64,000 nucleotides of DNA from Brevinematales bacterium (lineage in GTDB: Bacteria > Spirochaetota > Brevinematia > Brevinematales > JAOACQ01), in contig JAGVOW010000061.1 of the NCBI GenBank assembly GCA_020052515.1, forward strand, positions 1-64,000. The letters are read 5' to 3'. This document shows, one piece after another, positions 16,788 to 26,318 of the stretch. Each line of letters starts with the position of its first letter. Position 1 is the stretch's first letter. The notes below the pieces were generated by a model. It was given only the letters and a program-made list of their open reading frames with translations, did no database searches and was not told where the DNA came from. The position numbers and the translations under genes were made by a program.

Positions 16788-18311
16788 ATGAGCAGAATAA
16801 TTGTATTTGTGTTGTTAAGCTTTATTGCTATTTTTAGCTCTCCAGCGGCAGCAACAGAGCCGCCTCAATTAATAAGGGCCTCAAGCGAAAAGATGCCTGA
16901 TTGGGTAATGAAAAACAGGAAGGCCTTCGATTACGTCTACTTTACCGGTATGAGCGCAAAGACAACCGAACTCAAAGACTCGAAGAAACAGGCCGTAGAC
17001 GATGCTTTATCCCAGCTCGTTCAATATATAGGATTCAGGGCCACATCGAAATTTCAGTCTAAAAAAGAAATGAGCGACTCGGACAATATTTCCAGCTTTA
17101 AAAACGAAGTAGTACAAACCATAGAAGGGAAAGGAAGCGCGAACGTCAACATTGACATAGAGGACACCTATTATGAAAATTATTCAGACAATACCTATTC
17201 GATGTATGTCTTGATTAAATTTCCCACAGCCTGGGTAGAAAAAGAAAGAAAAAGGCTTCAAACGATGGTTGCTGAACAGCGGAAGAAGGCTTCTGGCTAT
17301 CTGAAGGAAGCGAATGAGGACATCCAATCGGGAAAAATTTCTAAAGCATTGGACCTGGCTCTGGGCGCTTACAGCATCAGCGAAAAAGCGTCTGAAAATT
17401 CGGACTTAAACGATGAATCAAAAAGCCTGATTGAAATGATTTTTGGAAGCCTTTCTTTATCTCTGGAAAACAAGCCGTCCTTTGCTTACACAGAAGGAGG
17501 AAGCGAACCAATCAAAATAAAAGTTTTTTCTTCAAAGACAGGCTTGCCAGCCGGAAATTTTGCACTTTCTTCCTGGGAAAATAATTCCAACGCTCTGGTA
17601 GAGGCGAAAAAAGGGAACAACTCTGATTCTAATGGAATAATCGAATACGAAGTCCGGAAAATATTCTCCTCCTCTACAAACGAGGTTTTTGTCGGCGTTT
17701 CTTTTTCGCTAGCCAGGCTCGAATCCATTAAAAAGAGTGACGAGGAATTTTATAGCCGGATACTAAAAATACAGAGTGCTTCTGCGCTTCAGATAGAATT
17801 ATCCATTACTAAAAAAGACAAAACACTGCCGACAGGCATCTTTGTATTAGCGATTAAACGCGGCGGTGTCAGGGCCATAAAAGGCCAGAACCCTAAATTT
17901 CAGGAGTCTATTTCCGGTAAAATGGCTAACCTTGGTTTTAATATTATTTCCACGGAAATAACTCCTTCTTATTTAGAGAAAACCCGGGAAGACGGCCTGA
18001 AGGAAACAATTCTTTCCTCCTTCAAAAAGAAATACCCGTCGGTAAAAAGACTGCTTCTGGCGATACAGGAAATCAACCTGATTGGAAAGATTGGAAAAGA
18101 TATTAAATTCAAAAATTACGACATCAATGACAGCGGTATTATTGTTGTCGAAATGAAACTTTCTCTTTCCCTCATAGAGGTTTCTTCCAGTAAAGTAGAA
18201 AAAGGCTTAAACCTCTCAGAAAAAGGCCAGGGGCTAAACCCCGAACAGGCCACAGGCATAGCCGAAAAAAGGATTTTAGAAAAATTAGAGACTCAACTGG
18301 ATGTGTTTTAA
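16788..18311 (+). CDS. exported LPP20-like protein
   Basis: 507 aa with a signal peptide ending near SSPAAATEPP (about residue 24). The N-terminal region from MPDWVMKNRKAF through YFTGMSAKTTELKDSKKQAVDDALSQLVQYIG and the following YSMYVLIKFP strand resembles the LPP20/LPP20-like domain of bacterial envelope proteins. A helical segment (about 160-215) and beta-rich C-terminal half follow, with a final helix of GLNPEQATGIAEKRI type like that of many LPP20 or CsgG-associated proteins. No lipobox Cys is evident. It is the first gene of an operon with TamB-like, BamA and OmpH (gap of 6 bp to the next gene). A role in outer-membrane assembly is inferred from position only. Confidence 0.75.
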   Translation: MSRIIVFVLLSFIAIFSSPAAATEPPQLIRASSEKMPDWVMKNRKAFDYVYFTGMSAKTTELKDSKKQAVDDALSQLVQYIGFRATSKFQSKKEMSDSDNISSFKNEVVQTIEGKGSANVNIDIEDTYYENYSDNTYSMYVLIKFPTAWVEKERKRLQTMVAEQRKKASGYLKEANEDIQSGKISKALDLALGAYSISEKASENSDLNDESKSLIEMIFGSLSLSLENKPSFAYTEGGSEPIKIKVFSSKTGLPAGNFALSSWENNSNALVEAKKGNNSDSNGIIEYEVRKIFSSSTNEVFVGVSFSLARLESIKKSDEEFYSRILKIQSASALQIELSITKKDKTLPTGIFVLAIKRGGVRAIKGQNPKFQESISGKMANLGFNIISTEITPSYLEKTREDGLKETILSSFKKKYPSVKRLLLAIQEINLIGKIGKDIKFKNYDINDSGIIVVEMKLSLSLIEVSSSKVEKGLNLSEKGQGLNPEQATGIAEKRILEKLETQLDVF

Positions 18312-18317
18312 TTTACC

Positions 18318-21300
18318 ATGAAAAGAAAAATAAAGAAACTTACTTTTCTTGCTTTGATATTGTTTATTCTTTATCTGTCACTAACAGCTGTTTTCGAATG
18401 GCTCCTTTATCAAAACAAAGCCTGGATAGAAAAAGAAGCCGCTAAAGCCTTGAACGCTGAATCTGTAAACATAGGTGGATTTTTTAACATCCCTTTTATA
18501 AATTTTTCTTTATTCAAAGTAGAAGTAAAAAAAAGCAAGATAGGAAATATAGAAATCAATAAGATTGATGTTTATTACAATCCGTTTACAATTCTTTTTC
18601 AAGGCGCCGCCTCTTCTATTTATTCCATTGGTGCCGATCAGGCGTTCATAAATGCTTCCTTGAAAGACGCTTTAACCTTTTCAAAAGAAATTAAAAGCCG
18701 TTTGTCTCAAGAAACAAATCCTGCTATTTCCGCCTGGAATATCCGCTTATTCATCCAGCAGCTATCCTTAAGCAGCGCGCTTATTGATCCCATAGAGCAT
18801 GTTTTGAAATTCCACCGGCTTGATCTGGTATTAAATAAAAATTTTTTGTTTATTCATTCGGATGTTTTTACTGACCTGCATGCTTTAAAACAAATTGATT
18901 ATTTTTACAGTGCTTTTACGCTGGATTTTCATTACCAGATTTCCAATAAAAAAGGGACTGGAAGCCTATTTTTTCAAGCCCTTAATTTCGGCGGTATTTC
19001 CCTGGCAGAAAACCAGCGATTGGGGTTTTCTTTGGATAAAACGCTCTCTATTTCCACCAGCAATTCTATCTTTTCGAATCGGATTCAAAAAGATGAAAAA
19101 GGATTTTCAATTCGACTGTCCGAAGAATTTACTCTGGATTATCAGAAATTTAAAGAATTTTATTTCTTTGAGCATTTATTTGAGCCGGGAAAGTACCGCT
19201 TAAACTTCTCGGCAGATTTGATCCCGGGAGGAAAATTAGAAGCGGATATTCGCGGATTGGAGAAAAAAAAGAATCAGCTTCACCTTCAAATAAGAGATAT
19301 CGGTGATAAATTCGCTCTGGCCAATCAAATCTCCAGCGGAAAATTTGGGTGGGCTAATCTGGACATAAAATTGGCGAAAAACAATTTTCAGCCTTCCGGT
19401 ATTGCCTCTTTTAGCAACTTTCCCATCCTGGACGGCCTTAACATCACAGGAGATTTTACCATGGCGGCTAGAGGCGCTTTTTTCAGCATTTTTGGCCAGG
19501 ATGTTCGAATCAACGGAGGGTTTATAGGAAACGCTTTCTCCATCGCTAAAATGGACACGGAAGGAATTCAATTTTATTCGCCAAAAGAAGAATACAACGC
19601 ATCGGTAAGAGGAAATATCAATCTGGACAACTATGAGGTATTTGTTGAAGCAAAAAACGTCACGGGCCAGGCTGTAGTCAGCAATATTTATTTCGACGTT
19701 TTGGGAATCGGGAAAGGTGTTTATGACGGCATTATGCGTATTTATCCGCAAAACAAGCTGCCTTCTATCGAAGCTGAAATCACGGGCTTTCGGAAGATGA
19801 AAGAAGGCGTTAAGAAAAAAACAGTGGAAGCGGCTTTTTCTTTTCGGGATAATGTGCTTCAATTTTCAAAGATCCATTTTTTAGAAGATCGCCTCAACTT
19901 TAAACTCGGCCTTAATTTACTCTATCCTCAAAAACAATTTCTGGATATCGATATTACTGGCAGTTTGAATTATAGAAACAGGTATAATCTTCCCGTTTCA
20001 GGGAAAGTCCATGTGGATTATGGTGAAAAGCTTGCTTCAGGCATTTTTAATCTGGATAAAAACATCGAATTCAGTGTGGAAAACTCGGGGGGAAATTCAT
20101 CCTACAAAATCGATATTCAAAAATATTCTTTGCAAAGAATTGGGCTGGCTGGTATTCTGAATTTTAATTTTTCCACAACACTTTCCAACAATCAAATAGA
20201 ACTGATACAAATTCATTCGGATTATTTGGCCGGCTTTACACTTTCCACAAACAATAGCCTGAAAAACAAAAGATTTTCCTTTAATATGAAAGCAAAGAAG
20301 AAAAATGAGGCTCTTAACCTGGAACGTTTTAGTCTGGATACACAGGATGACCAGCTATTCGGTTTCGGCCAGATCAAACAGTATGGGAGTTTTTTATCCG
20401 GCAAAGTTTCGTTTCTCAGAGGCGGTGGGATTGATTTTACTTCTTCTTTTGAAGAACTGACAGCTTCTGTTAATTTGAAAAACATTCTTTTAAAAGACTT
20501 TATTGCCGAAAAGGAAGACATTTCTTTGTCCCTTTCTTTGTCGCTTTCTGGCCCTTTGGTTTTCCCCAACTTCTCAGGAAACCTAAAAATTGCCAGCACA
20601 GCAAACGCGCCCAGGCTGGAACTGGAAGCAAAAAATATTTCCTACATAGATCATGAAATACACATAAAAGGCCTACATTTTCTAAATTCTGATAATACTG
20701 TCGATATGAATTCAAAAATACGCTTTGATGAGGACAATCTCTTCATTTCAGCGGATGGAAATTTTTCATTTTACGACAGTCTGAAAGGAGCTTTTGCGGG
20801 AGAATATACCGCAGAAACAAACAGAAAAAATCTTTCTTATACGATTTCTTCCCTGAAAGCATCCAGGAAAAATTTAAAGGATATCTCCGGCAGTATACAA
20901 TTTGACTCCGGAAGGTGGAACTTCACAAGAAGAGGCGATGCCGGCCTGGTAGGGTTCTTCTCTTTTGGCCAGGTATCTAAACAATGGAAAATTGATTTTG
21001 CCCAAAGGGATATTTCCTGCCGTTTTACCGGGGAAACAAAAAAAGGAATTCTTTCAGCGGAAGCGCTTTTGGATTTTCCTTTAGAAATTATTTCTTACAA
21101 AGACATTGTCAAGGACCTAAAAGGAAACGCAAAAATAGCCCTGAAGTTGAATGGGCCTGAAGATTCGCCGCTGATAGATGGTTTAATTCAAGTCTACCAC
21201 GTCAATTTTTCTATTCCTAACATGAACACTCGTTTAAGCGATCTGAGTATCACTACCCCTATTATTAAAAACAAGTTGATTCTTCAAAATGCCATGATCC

Positions 21301-22448
21301 CTACTTCTACCGGTAATTTTGTTGCTAACGGCTATCTGGATTTCAGCGACCTCAAATCTCCTTATCTCAACGCGAACATTGTCTCTGAAACCAACCAGAG
21401 GGCTTATTTGGACTTTAACATAAACTACCCTTCAGTAAAACTGGGAGGGAATTTAATCGTGAAAAAAGGCGCCATCGCTGGCAATCTGCAATCACTAATG
21501 GTAGAAGGGGAAATAATAGCGGAAAACAATTTGCTTTTTTTATCCATCAATCCTGTAGAAGACAATGTCAATAAAAATGGAATATTTGAAAACATTAACT
21601 GGAACGTAACGGTCAAAATGAGCGATGGCGTCAAATTCGCGAATGAATTTGTGGATGGAATACTGAAGAAAGACGATATCATTATCGTACTAGGCTCCTT
21701 CAGAAACAATACTTTTACTATTAAAGGCAATGTTGGAATTTACCAGGGAACGCTCAATTATCTGGGCAGGTCTTTTTCTGTAAAGGAAGGATCCGCTACA
21801 TTTAACGGTGTACCGGGTGACCCCATGCCTTACGTTGTTCTGAACAGCGTTTATCTCTATAAAGATGAGACTGGAGGAAATGTAAACATTTATTTGACCT
21901 TTGAGGGAAAAGCCCCTAAAATAATCATGCGTGATTTTTACTCAAATCCTGCCAGAAACAGAAATGAGCTTAATGCCGTATTGGGACTGGGAATGGCAAG
22001 CGCCCCATCGTCCAGCAATCAGGTAGTAAATGCTCAGGCTCAACAGCTTCTCTGGAGTAGCGTCAATGTGGCAGAGAATGTGTGGATCATCAGTCCTTTG
22101 AGTATGGATATAAAACGCCGTCTGGGATTGGACCTTTTTAATATCCGCACAGGATTGATTGAGAATTGGACAAAAAAATACGTAATGGGTGATACAAACG
22201 TTAATATCTGGGAAGGAACCACTCTTTCCGTAGGTAAATTTATCCTGCCCAGCCTCTTTTTTGAGTATGGATTGACGATTTCACGCAGCCCTTTTTCTTC
22301 ATTGGATCTTGTACCGCTTCATTCTTTCGGCCTTCAATATGATTTCAATTTATTTGATCTCGGCTGGAAAATGCAGCAGATTGCAGAGGAAGGCAAAGGT
22401 TTAAAATACGAACAATTATTACAATTAAATTTCAATAGAAGGTTTTAA
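18318..22448 (+). CDS. TamB/AsmA-like intermembrane transport protein (DUF490)
   Basis: 1376 aa: an N-terminal membrane anchor (about 5-30) followed by a very long beta-rich region of alternating hydrophobic residues. This is typical of the lipid-conducting beta-taco of AsmA/TamB/YhdP proteins. The C-terminal 380 residues show the DUF490 hallmarks: GNVGIYQGTLNYLGRSFSVK, GSATFNGVPGDPMPYVVLNS, then VLGLGMA and SVGKFILPSLFFEYG, ending in NRRF. Such proteins bridge inner and outer membranes and move phospholipids; TamB also pairs with the BamA homologue TamA. Here the gene sits directly before bamA (18-bp gap), the arrangement seen in many diderms lacking TamA. Its length is within the family range. 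Confidence 0.9.
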   Translation: MKRKIKKLTFLALILFILYLSLTAVFEWLLYQNKAWIEKEAAKALNAESVNIGGFFNIPFINFSLFKVEVKKSKIGNIEINKIDVYYNPFTILFQGAASSIYSIGADQAFINASLKDALTFSKEIKSRLSQETNPAISAWNIRLFIQQLSLSSALIDPIEHVLKFHRLDLVLNKNFLFIHSDVFTDLHALKQIDYFYSAFTLDFHYQISNKKGTGSLFFQALNFGGISLAENQRLGFSLDKTLSISTSNSIFSNRIQKDEKGFSIRLSEEFTLDYQKFKEFYFFEHLFEPGKYRLNFSADLIPGGKLEADIRGLEKKKNQLHLQIRDIGDKFALANQISSGKFGWANLDIKLAKNNFQPSGIASFSNFPILDGLNITGDFTMAARGAFFSIFGQDVRINGGFIGNAFSIAKMDTEGIQFYSPKEEYNASVRGNINLDNYEVFVEAKNVTGQAVVSNIYFDVLGIGKGVYDGIMRIYPQNKLPSIEAEITGFRKMKEGVKKKTVEAAFSFRDNVLQFSKIHFLEDRLNFKLGLNLLYPQKQFLDIDITGSLNYRNRYNLPVSGKVHVDYGEKLASGIFNLDKNIEFSVENSGGNSSYKIDIQKYSLQRIGLAGILNFNFSTTLSNNQIELIQIHSDYLAGFTLSTNNSLKNKRFSFNMKAKKKNEALNLERFSLDTQDDQLFGFGQIKQYGSFLSGKVSFLRGGGIDFTSSFEELTASVNLKNILLKDFIAEKEDISLSLSLSLSGPLVFPNFSGNLKIASTANAPRLELEAKNISYIDHEIHIKGLHFLNSDNTVDMNSKIRFDEDNLFISADGNFSFYDSLKGAFAGEYTAETNRKNLSYTISSLKASRKNLKDISGSIQFDSGRWNFTRRGDAGLVGFFSFGQVSKQWKIDFAQRDISCRFTGETKKGILSAEALLDFPLEIISYKDIVKDLKGNAKIALKLNGPEDSPLIDGLIQVYHVNFSIPNMNTRLSDLSITTPIIKNKLILQNAMIPTSTGNFVANGYLDFSDLKSPYLNANIVSETNQRAYLDFNINYPSVKLGGNLIVKKGAIAGNLQSLMVEGEIIAENNLLFLSINPVEDNVNKNGIFENINWNVTVKMSDGVKFANEFVDGILKKDDIIIVLGSFRNNTFTIKGNVGIYQGTLNYLGRSFSVKEGSATFNGVPGDPMPYVVLNSVYLYKDETGGNVNIYLTFEGKAPKIIMRDFYSNPARNRNELNAVLGLGMASAPSSSNQVVNAQAQQLLWSSVNVAENVWIISPLSMDIKRRLGLDLFNIRTGLIENWTKKYVMGDTNVNIWEGTTLSVGKFILPSLFFEYGLTISRSPFSSLDLVPLHSFGLQYDFNLFDLGWKMQQIAEEGKGLKYEQLLQLNFNRRF

Positions 22449-22466
22449 AAAAACTAAGGGGAAAAT

Positions 22467-24905
22467 ATGGTTAGGAAAATTACTATCAGCGTTCTATCTC
22501 TATTAGCGGTTGCTCAAATTTACATGCACTCCGAGGATCGCATTTTTAACAATCCAAAGATTAAAGACATTCAGTTTACAGGGCTTATTAATACGCATCC
22601 GGAAGAAGCAAAGCAGTGGATCGCTTTTAAAATAGGAGACAATCTGTCGGAAAGAAACATCAATGAATCTTTAAAAAAGCTTTTTTCACTGGATATTTTT
22701 AAAGACGCAAAGGTACAATTAACAGAAGATACAAACGGCCTCATCGTAACTTTTGTCGTGGTTGAAAATGCTTATATCCGCCATATCGAGTACCATGGAA
22801 ATATAAACATCCGAAAAGAAGACCTGGACAAAGAAATCGAATTTACTGAAAACTCTTATTTTACAAAGGCTAAATTAAACAAATCGATAAACGCCATTAC
22901 AAAAAAATATATAGAAGATGGCTTTATCGATATTTCTGTATCTTACAGCCTAAAAGTAGTGGATGTAGTAAAAAACATTTATGATTTAAGTTTCAAGATA
23001 AATGAAGGCAAGAAAGTTGTCGTAGAAAGAGTTGATATTAACGGCTCAAAAGAAGTGCCTGTGGGTGACATAAAAGGTATTATGAAAACAAAAGAAAGTT
23101 TCTGGATTTTTGTTCCCGGTGTTTTAAAGGAAGAAGAGTTCAGGGAAGACAAGCAAAAAATAATGGATCTTTACAACCAGCGCGGTTTTATGGATGTGGA
23201 TATCAAAAGTTTTGAATGGAAGATAGACACTCTGGGCCAGGATAAACACAAAGCAATTGTTGTTTCAATTGAGCTGGTAGAAGGCAGTAAATACCTTACT
23301 GGCAAGACAACAATGAAGGGAAACTCAATTTTTTCTACCGAAGAATTAAGCGGTTTATTAACCTCCAAAGAAGGCGATACTTATGACCGAATTAGAATGG
23401 ATATGATCCGTATGGCTATTTACAACAAATACAGCGACAATGGCCACTTATACGCAAATGTTTCCTTGGTTATGAATAAAAACATTACTAACCGGGTAAT
23501 TGATTCCGAGTTTGTTATAACAGAAGGCCCAAAGGCCCATATTGAAAAAGCAACTGTTTCAGGCAATACAAAAACTCAGGCCTATGTGATAGAAAGGGAA
23601 TTTCTTTTCAAAGAGGGAGAGCTTTATGTTCAGCGCAAGGTCAGGCAGACTTATGAGACGCTGATGCAGCTCCAGTATTTCTCGGATGTAAAATTCACCC
23701 CCTACCCGGGAAGTTCAGAAGGCCTGATTAATCTGGACGTGGAAGTAGAGGAGCAAAGAACAGGAATATTCACAGTCAGTCTTGGTTATGGAACCGAGAG
23801 CGGCTTTAATGTCGGAGCAAGTGTTTCCGAGAAAAATCTTTTTGGAACAGGAAAAGTGGTTTCTTTGAAGGGAGAATGGGGCCAGAAGCGCCAGCTCATC
23901 GAGGTCTCCTTCCAGGAACCATGGCTACAGTGGTTTAAAGAACGGACATCCGCTGGAATTTCCCTTTCTTACGCCCGCTATTTGTATGACAATATTCCTG
24001 CCGACAACAACGGAGACGGCATCATTGATGGAACGGACCTGAATTATATTAACACCCCCTCTCAAACCTTGAGCACTTATACTTCTACGAACAGCTACAC
24101 CCACGAAGTAATAGGCCTTGGCTTGAATTTGGGCCGGCGTCTTGCTGTTTATTGGTCGGGCTCATTGGGCTTCGGAATGTCAATATTCCGGGACAGTCTC
24201 GCAAATTTCAACAATCCTCTCTATTATTCCACCACCTGGCAGACAAATACCGCTTTGATAGACTCGCTTAATAAGCCGAATTTTACTTTTAAAAACAATC
24301 TGAGCCTGGGTATCAATCAAAATTCCACAGACAATCCCCTGAATGCTACTTACGGAAGTGTTTTCAGCTTTGACCTGGTTTATTTCGGCGGAATCGTCGG
24401 AGGTGACTCTCAGTTTATTAGGCCGCATCTCTCCTTTGACTATTACTGGAACCCCATCTGGAAAATTGTGCTGGCTTTCCATGGCTCCGCGGATGTTATG
24501 CTGCCTCAGCTGGATGGAAAATTTGCTTATGACTCTTCTGATCTGCTCTATTTTGACGGAATGTATGAAATGCGCGGTTGGCAGTCCTATCCGATCAGAG
24601 GGCAGATCAAGAACTTCTACAGCTCCGAACTCCGGTTCCAGATCTATCAGGAAATCTGGGGCGCCTTTTTCTATGATATGGGCAACCTATGGACAACTTA
24701 CAAGGGTTGGACGCCATTCGGTGGAGATGGATATATCTACAGTTTTGGATTGGGCATAAAAATCAATATACCAATGATTCCTATCCGGTTCTATCTTGCT
24801 AAAAGAGGATACTATGATTCACCTACCAGGCAATGGTTATTTACGGGTAAGCAGGAATTCTTCAGTGATTGGCAGCCCGTGCTGACGATACAAGGACTTT
24901 TTTAA
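22467..24905 (+). CDS. bamA: outer membrane protein assembly factor BamA
   Basis: Omp85 barrel that folds and inserts outer-membrane proteins. A signal peptide (about 1-22) is followed by five POTRA-like units (about 30-420), recognisable by repeated KIKDIQFTGL-, VERVDINGS- and AHIEKATVSGN-type beta starts. The C-terminal 16-strand barrel (about 430-812) includes LGYGTESGFNVGASVSEKNLFG and YEMRGW (about 698-703), the counterpart of the conserved VRGF/Y motif. The 812-aa length is typical. An extracellular-loop segment at about 513-524 (DNNGDGIIDGTD) resembles a dockerin/EF-hand calcium loop, which is unusual. Gene order TamB-BamA-OmpH strongly supports the assignment. Confidence 0.96.
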   Translation: MVRKITISVLSLLAVAQIYMHSEDRIFNNPKIKDIQFTGLINTHPEEAKQWIAFKIGDNLSERNINESLKKLFSLDIFKDAKVQLTEDTNGLIVTFVVVENAYIRHIEYHGNINIRKEDLDKEIEFTENSYFTKAKLNKSINAITKKYIEDGFIDISVSYSLKVVDVVKNIYDLSFKINEGKKVVVERVDINGSKEVPVGDIKGIMKTKESFWIFVPGVLKEEEFREDKQKIMDLYNQRGFMDVDIKSFEWKIDTLGQDKHKAIVVSIELVEGSKYLTGKTTMKGNSIFSTEELSGLLTSKEGDTYDRIRMDMIRMAIYNKYSDNGHLYANVSLVMNKNITNRVIDSEFVITEGPKAHIEKATVSGNTKTQAYVIEREFLFKEGELYVQRKVRQTYETLMQLQYFSDVKFTPYPGSSEGLINLDVEVEEQRTGIFTVSLGYGTESGFNVGASVSEKNLFGTGKVVSLKGEWGQKRQLIEVSFQEPWLQWFKERTSAGISLSYARYLYDNIPADNNGDGIIDGTDLNYINTPSQTLSTYTSTNSYTHEVIGLGLNLGRRLAVYWSGSLGFGMSIFRDSLANFNNPLYYSTTWQTNTALIDSLNKPNFTFKNNLSLGINQNSTDNPLNATYGSVFSFDLVYFGGIVGGDSQFIRPHLSFDYYWNPIWKIVLAFHGSADVMLPQLDGKFAYDSSDLLYFDGMYEMRGWQSYPIRGQIKNFYSSELRFQIYQEIWGAFFYDMGNLWTTYKGWTPFGGDGYIYSFGLGIKINIPMIPIRFYLAKRGYYDSPTRQWLFTGKQEFFSDWQPVLTIQGLF

Positions 24906-24923
24906 ACAGGAGGCCGATTTATT

Positions 24924-25466
24924 ATGAGAAGAGCATTTTTATTATTATTACCGCTGCTTTTGTTTTTTGCCGGAAATAGTTATGGTGTACGTTTGACTAA
25001 AATAGGCGTGGTGGATGTAGAGGCTGTTTTTAATGCTTATCCGGGGACAGCGGATATTCGCCAAAAATTAAAAGAAGAAAGAGATAAATACCAGATAGAA
25101 ATAGACAAAAAGAAAGAAGAGCTGGCTAAAATGGGAAATGACTATCAAGCTAATTACAGCCGCTTCAACGAAGAAGAAAGACAGAGAAGGCAGGCGGAAG
25201 TCGAATATAAAAAAGAACTTTTGAATGAATTTATTGAGGAAACAAATAAAAAACTGAATGCCCTGAAAGAAGAGCTGACAAAACCAATTTATTTAAAAAT
25301 CCAGGAAGTAATTAAGAGAGTAAGCGCGGAGAAAGGTTTCAGCCTGGTTTTTAGAAAAGGAAGCGATTCTCTGCTCTATTTCAATAATAGCGAAGCTGAC
25401 CTGGATTTGACCAAAGATATTGTTAGCAGGATTTCAAAAGAATTATCTATCGAGCAACGCAACTAA
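24924..25466 (+). CDS. OmpH/Skp family periplasmic chaperone
   Basis: 180 aa. Signal peptide MRRAFLLLLPLLLFFAGNSYG, then KIGVVDVEAVFNAYPGTADI, the conserved first strand and helix start of Skp/OmpH. A long Lys/Glu coiled coil (about 45-130) forms the prefoldin-like tentacles. The C-terminal IQEVIKRVSAEKGFSLVF segment returns to the trimerisation body. Skp captures unfolded outer-membrane proteins and hands them to BamA, encoded just upstream (18-bp gap; AGGAGGCC precedes the ATG). It ends the operon; a GC-rich hairpin follows. Confidence 0.92.
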   Translation: MRRAFLLLLPLLLFFAGNSYGVRLTKIGVVDVEAVFNAYPGTADIRQKLKEERDKYQIEIDKKKEELAKMGNDYQANYSRFNEEERQRRQAEVEYKKELLNEFIEETNKKLNALKEELTKPIYLKIQEVIKRVSAEKGFSLVFRKGSDSLLYFNNSEADLDLTKDIVSRISKELSIEQRN

Positions 25467-25471
25467 TACGA

Positions 25472-25506
25472 AATCCCCCTTTTCAAAGGGGGCCATGGGG
25501 ATTTGG
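25472..25506. repeat. C-run/G-run hairpin after ompH
   Basis: AATCCCCCTTTTCAAAGGGG G-type hairpin followed by CCATGGGGATTT. It shares an 18-mer with the element at 11115-11132 and a similar plan with 40709-40747. It could help end the envelope operon but lacks a U-run. Confidence 0.65.
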
Positions 25507-25577
25507 ACGCAGAAGCGCGTATCGCTTACTCCAGAAAACTTTTGACAATACACCCGAAGAGGTAAGGGAGAATTTTT

Positions 25578-26060
25578 ATGAAAACTCTGGTTGTTTATTA
25601 CACGAAAAGCGGCTGGACGGAAAAAATAGCCCAGGAGATCGGAAAGTTGACTAAAGGGGAATTAAGAAAGATTGTAGAAATCAAAAGCAGAAACGGGATA
25701 TTGGGCTTCATTCGTTCCGGTTTTGAGGCTGTTCGGGGAGCCTTAAGTGAGTTGCGCCCTATGGATTTTAATTTATCCAATTACGATCAGGTATTTCTTG
25801 GAACCCCGGTCTGGGCCGGAAGCCCAACGCCGGCTGTCAACAGCTTTATCGCAGAAGCCGATTTTAAAGGCAAAAAAGTGGTTTTATTCCTTATAATGGG
25901 AGGAGAGCGCTATGAACGGCCTCTTTCTCTTTTAAAAGAAAAGATCAGAGCAAAGGGAGGGAAAGTCGCCGGCTCATTTGCGATATCTTCTTCCAGGCTC
26001 TCTGAAGAACAACTCAAAGAGGAAGTAAAAAGAAACTTGAAAATTGAGGGGGAAATATGA
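25578..26060 (+). CDS. flavodoxin-fold protein
   Basis: 160 aa. The start KTLVVYYTKSGWTEKIAQEI is the flavodoxin FMN-phosphate loop (YxTxSGxT, about 8-14), followed by LGTPVWAGSPTPAVNSF (around 75-91), the isoalloxazine-binding loop with Trp. This matches the short flavodoxin/NAD(P)H-oxidoreductase group often annotated as flavodoxin family protein, probably an electron carrier or quinone reductase in the cytosol. Ribosome binding site TAAGGGAG precedes the ATG. It overlaps the next gene by 4 bp (ATGA), so the two are translationally coupled. The redox partner is unknown; PFOR lies 3.5 kb downstream but is separately promoted. Confidence 0.88.
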   Translation: MKTLVVYYTKSGWTEKIAQEIGKLTKGELRKIVEIKSRNGILGFIRSGFEAVRGALSELRPMDFNLSNYDQVFLGTPVWAGSPTPAVNSFIAEADFKGKKVVLFLIMGGERYERPLSLLKEKIRAKGGKVAGSFAISSSRLSEEQLKEEVKRNLKIEGEI

Positions 26061-26314
26061 AGAAATCTGTCTGGCTGAAAGTGCTATTGATCCTTGTTCT
26101 GGCGGCAATTATTCTGGCTTTAGTTATTCAAAATCTTGCCATTGCTCCTTTTAACTTTCTTTTCCTTAGTTTTTCCGCTCCTATGATCGCGGTTATTTTA
26201 ATTGCTCTTTTCATTGGTTTTTCTATGGGAATTTTAACTTATACCCTGATCTTTAATAAGGAAAAGAAGCAAACTTCTTCCGCTCAAAACTCGGTAAATA
26301 AGGCCCAAAAGTAA
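26057..26314 (+). CDS. LapA-like (DUF1049) small membrane protein
   Basis: 85 aa with two TM helices (about 8-28 and 38-62) and a Lys/Ser-rich cytoplasmic tail. The VIQNLAIAPFNFLF motif between them and the Gly-rich FIGFSMGIL segment are typical of the LapA/YciS (DUF1049) family. E. coli LapA works with LapB in controlling LPS synthesis through LpxC degradation; no LapB-like TPR gene is adjacent here. It is coupled to the flavodoxin gene by a 4-bp overlap and followed after 4 bp by radA. Confidence 0.8.
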   Translation: MKKSVWLKVLLILVLAAIILALVIQNLAIAPFNFLFLSFSAPMIAVILIALFIGFSMGILTYTLIFNKEKKQTSSAQNSVNKAQK

Positions 26315-26318
26315 ATTT

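Noticed and set aside
19236-19862. 208-aa minus-strand frame inside the TamB-like gene
   Set aside because: It lies wholly inside a clear coding gene on the other strand, with random composition.
24343-24759. 138-aa frame within bamA
   Set aside because: It is an alternative frame of the conserved barrel region; composition is rich in Ser/Trp/Cys without motif.
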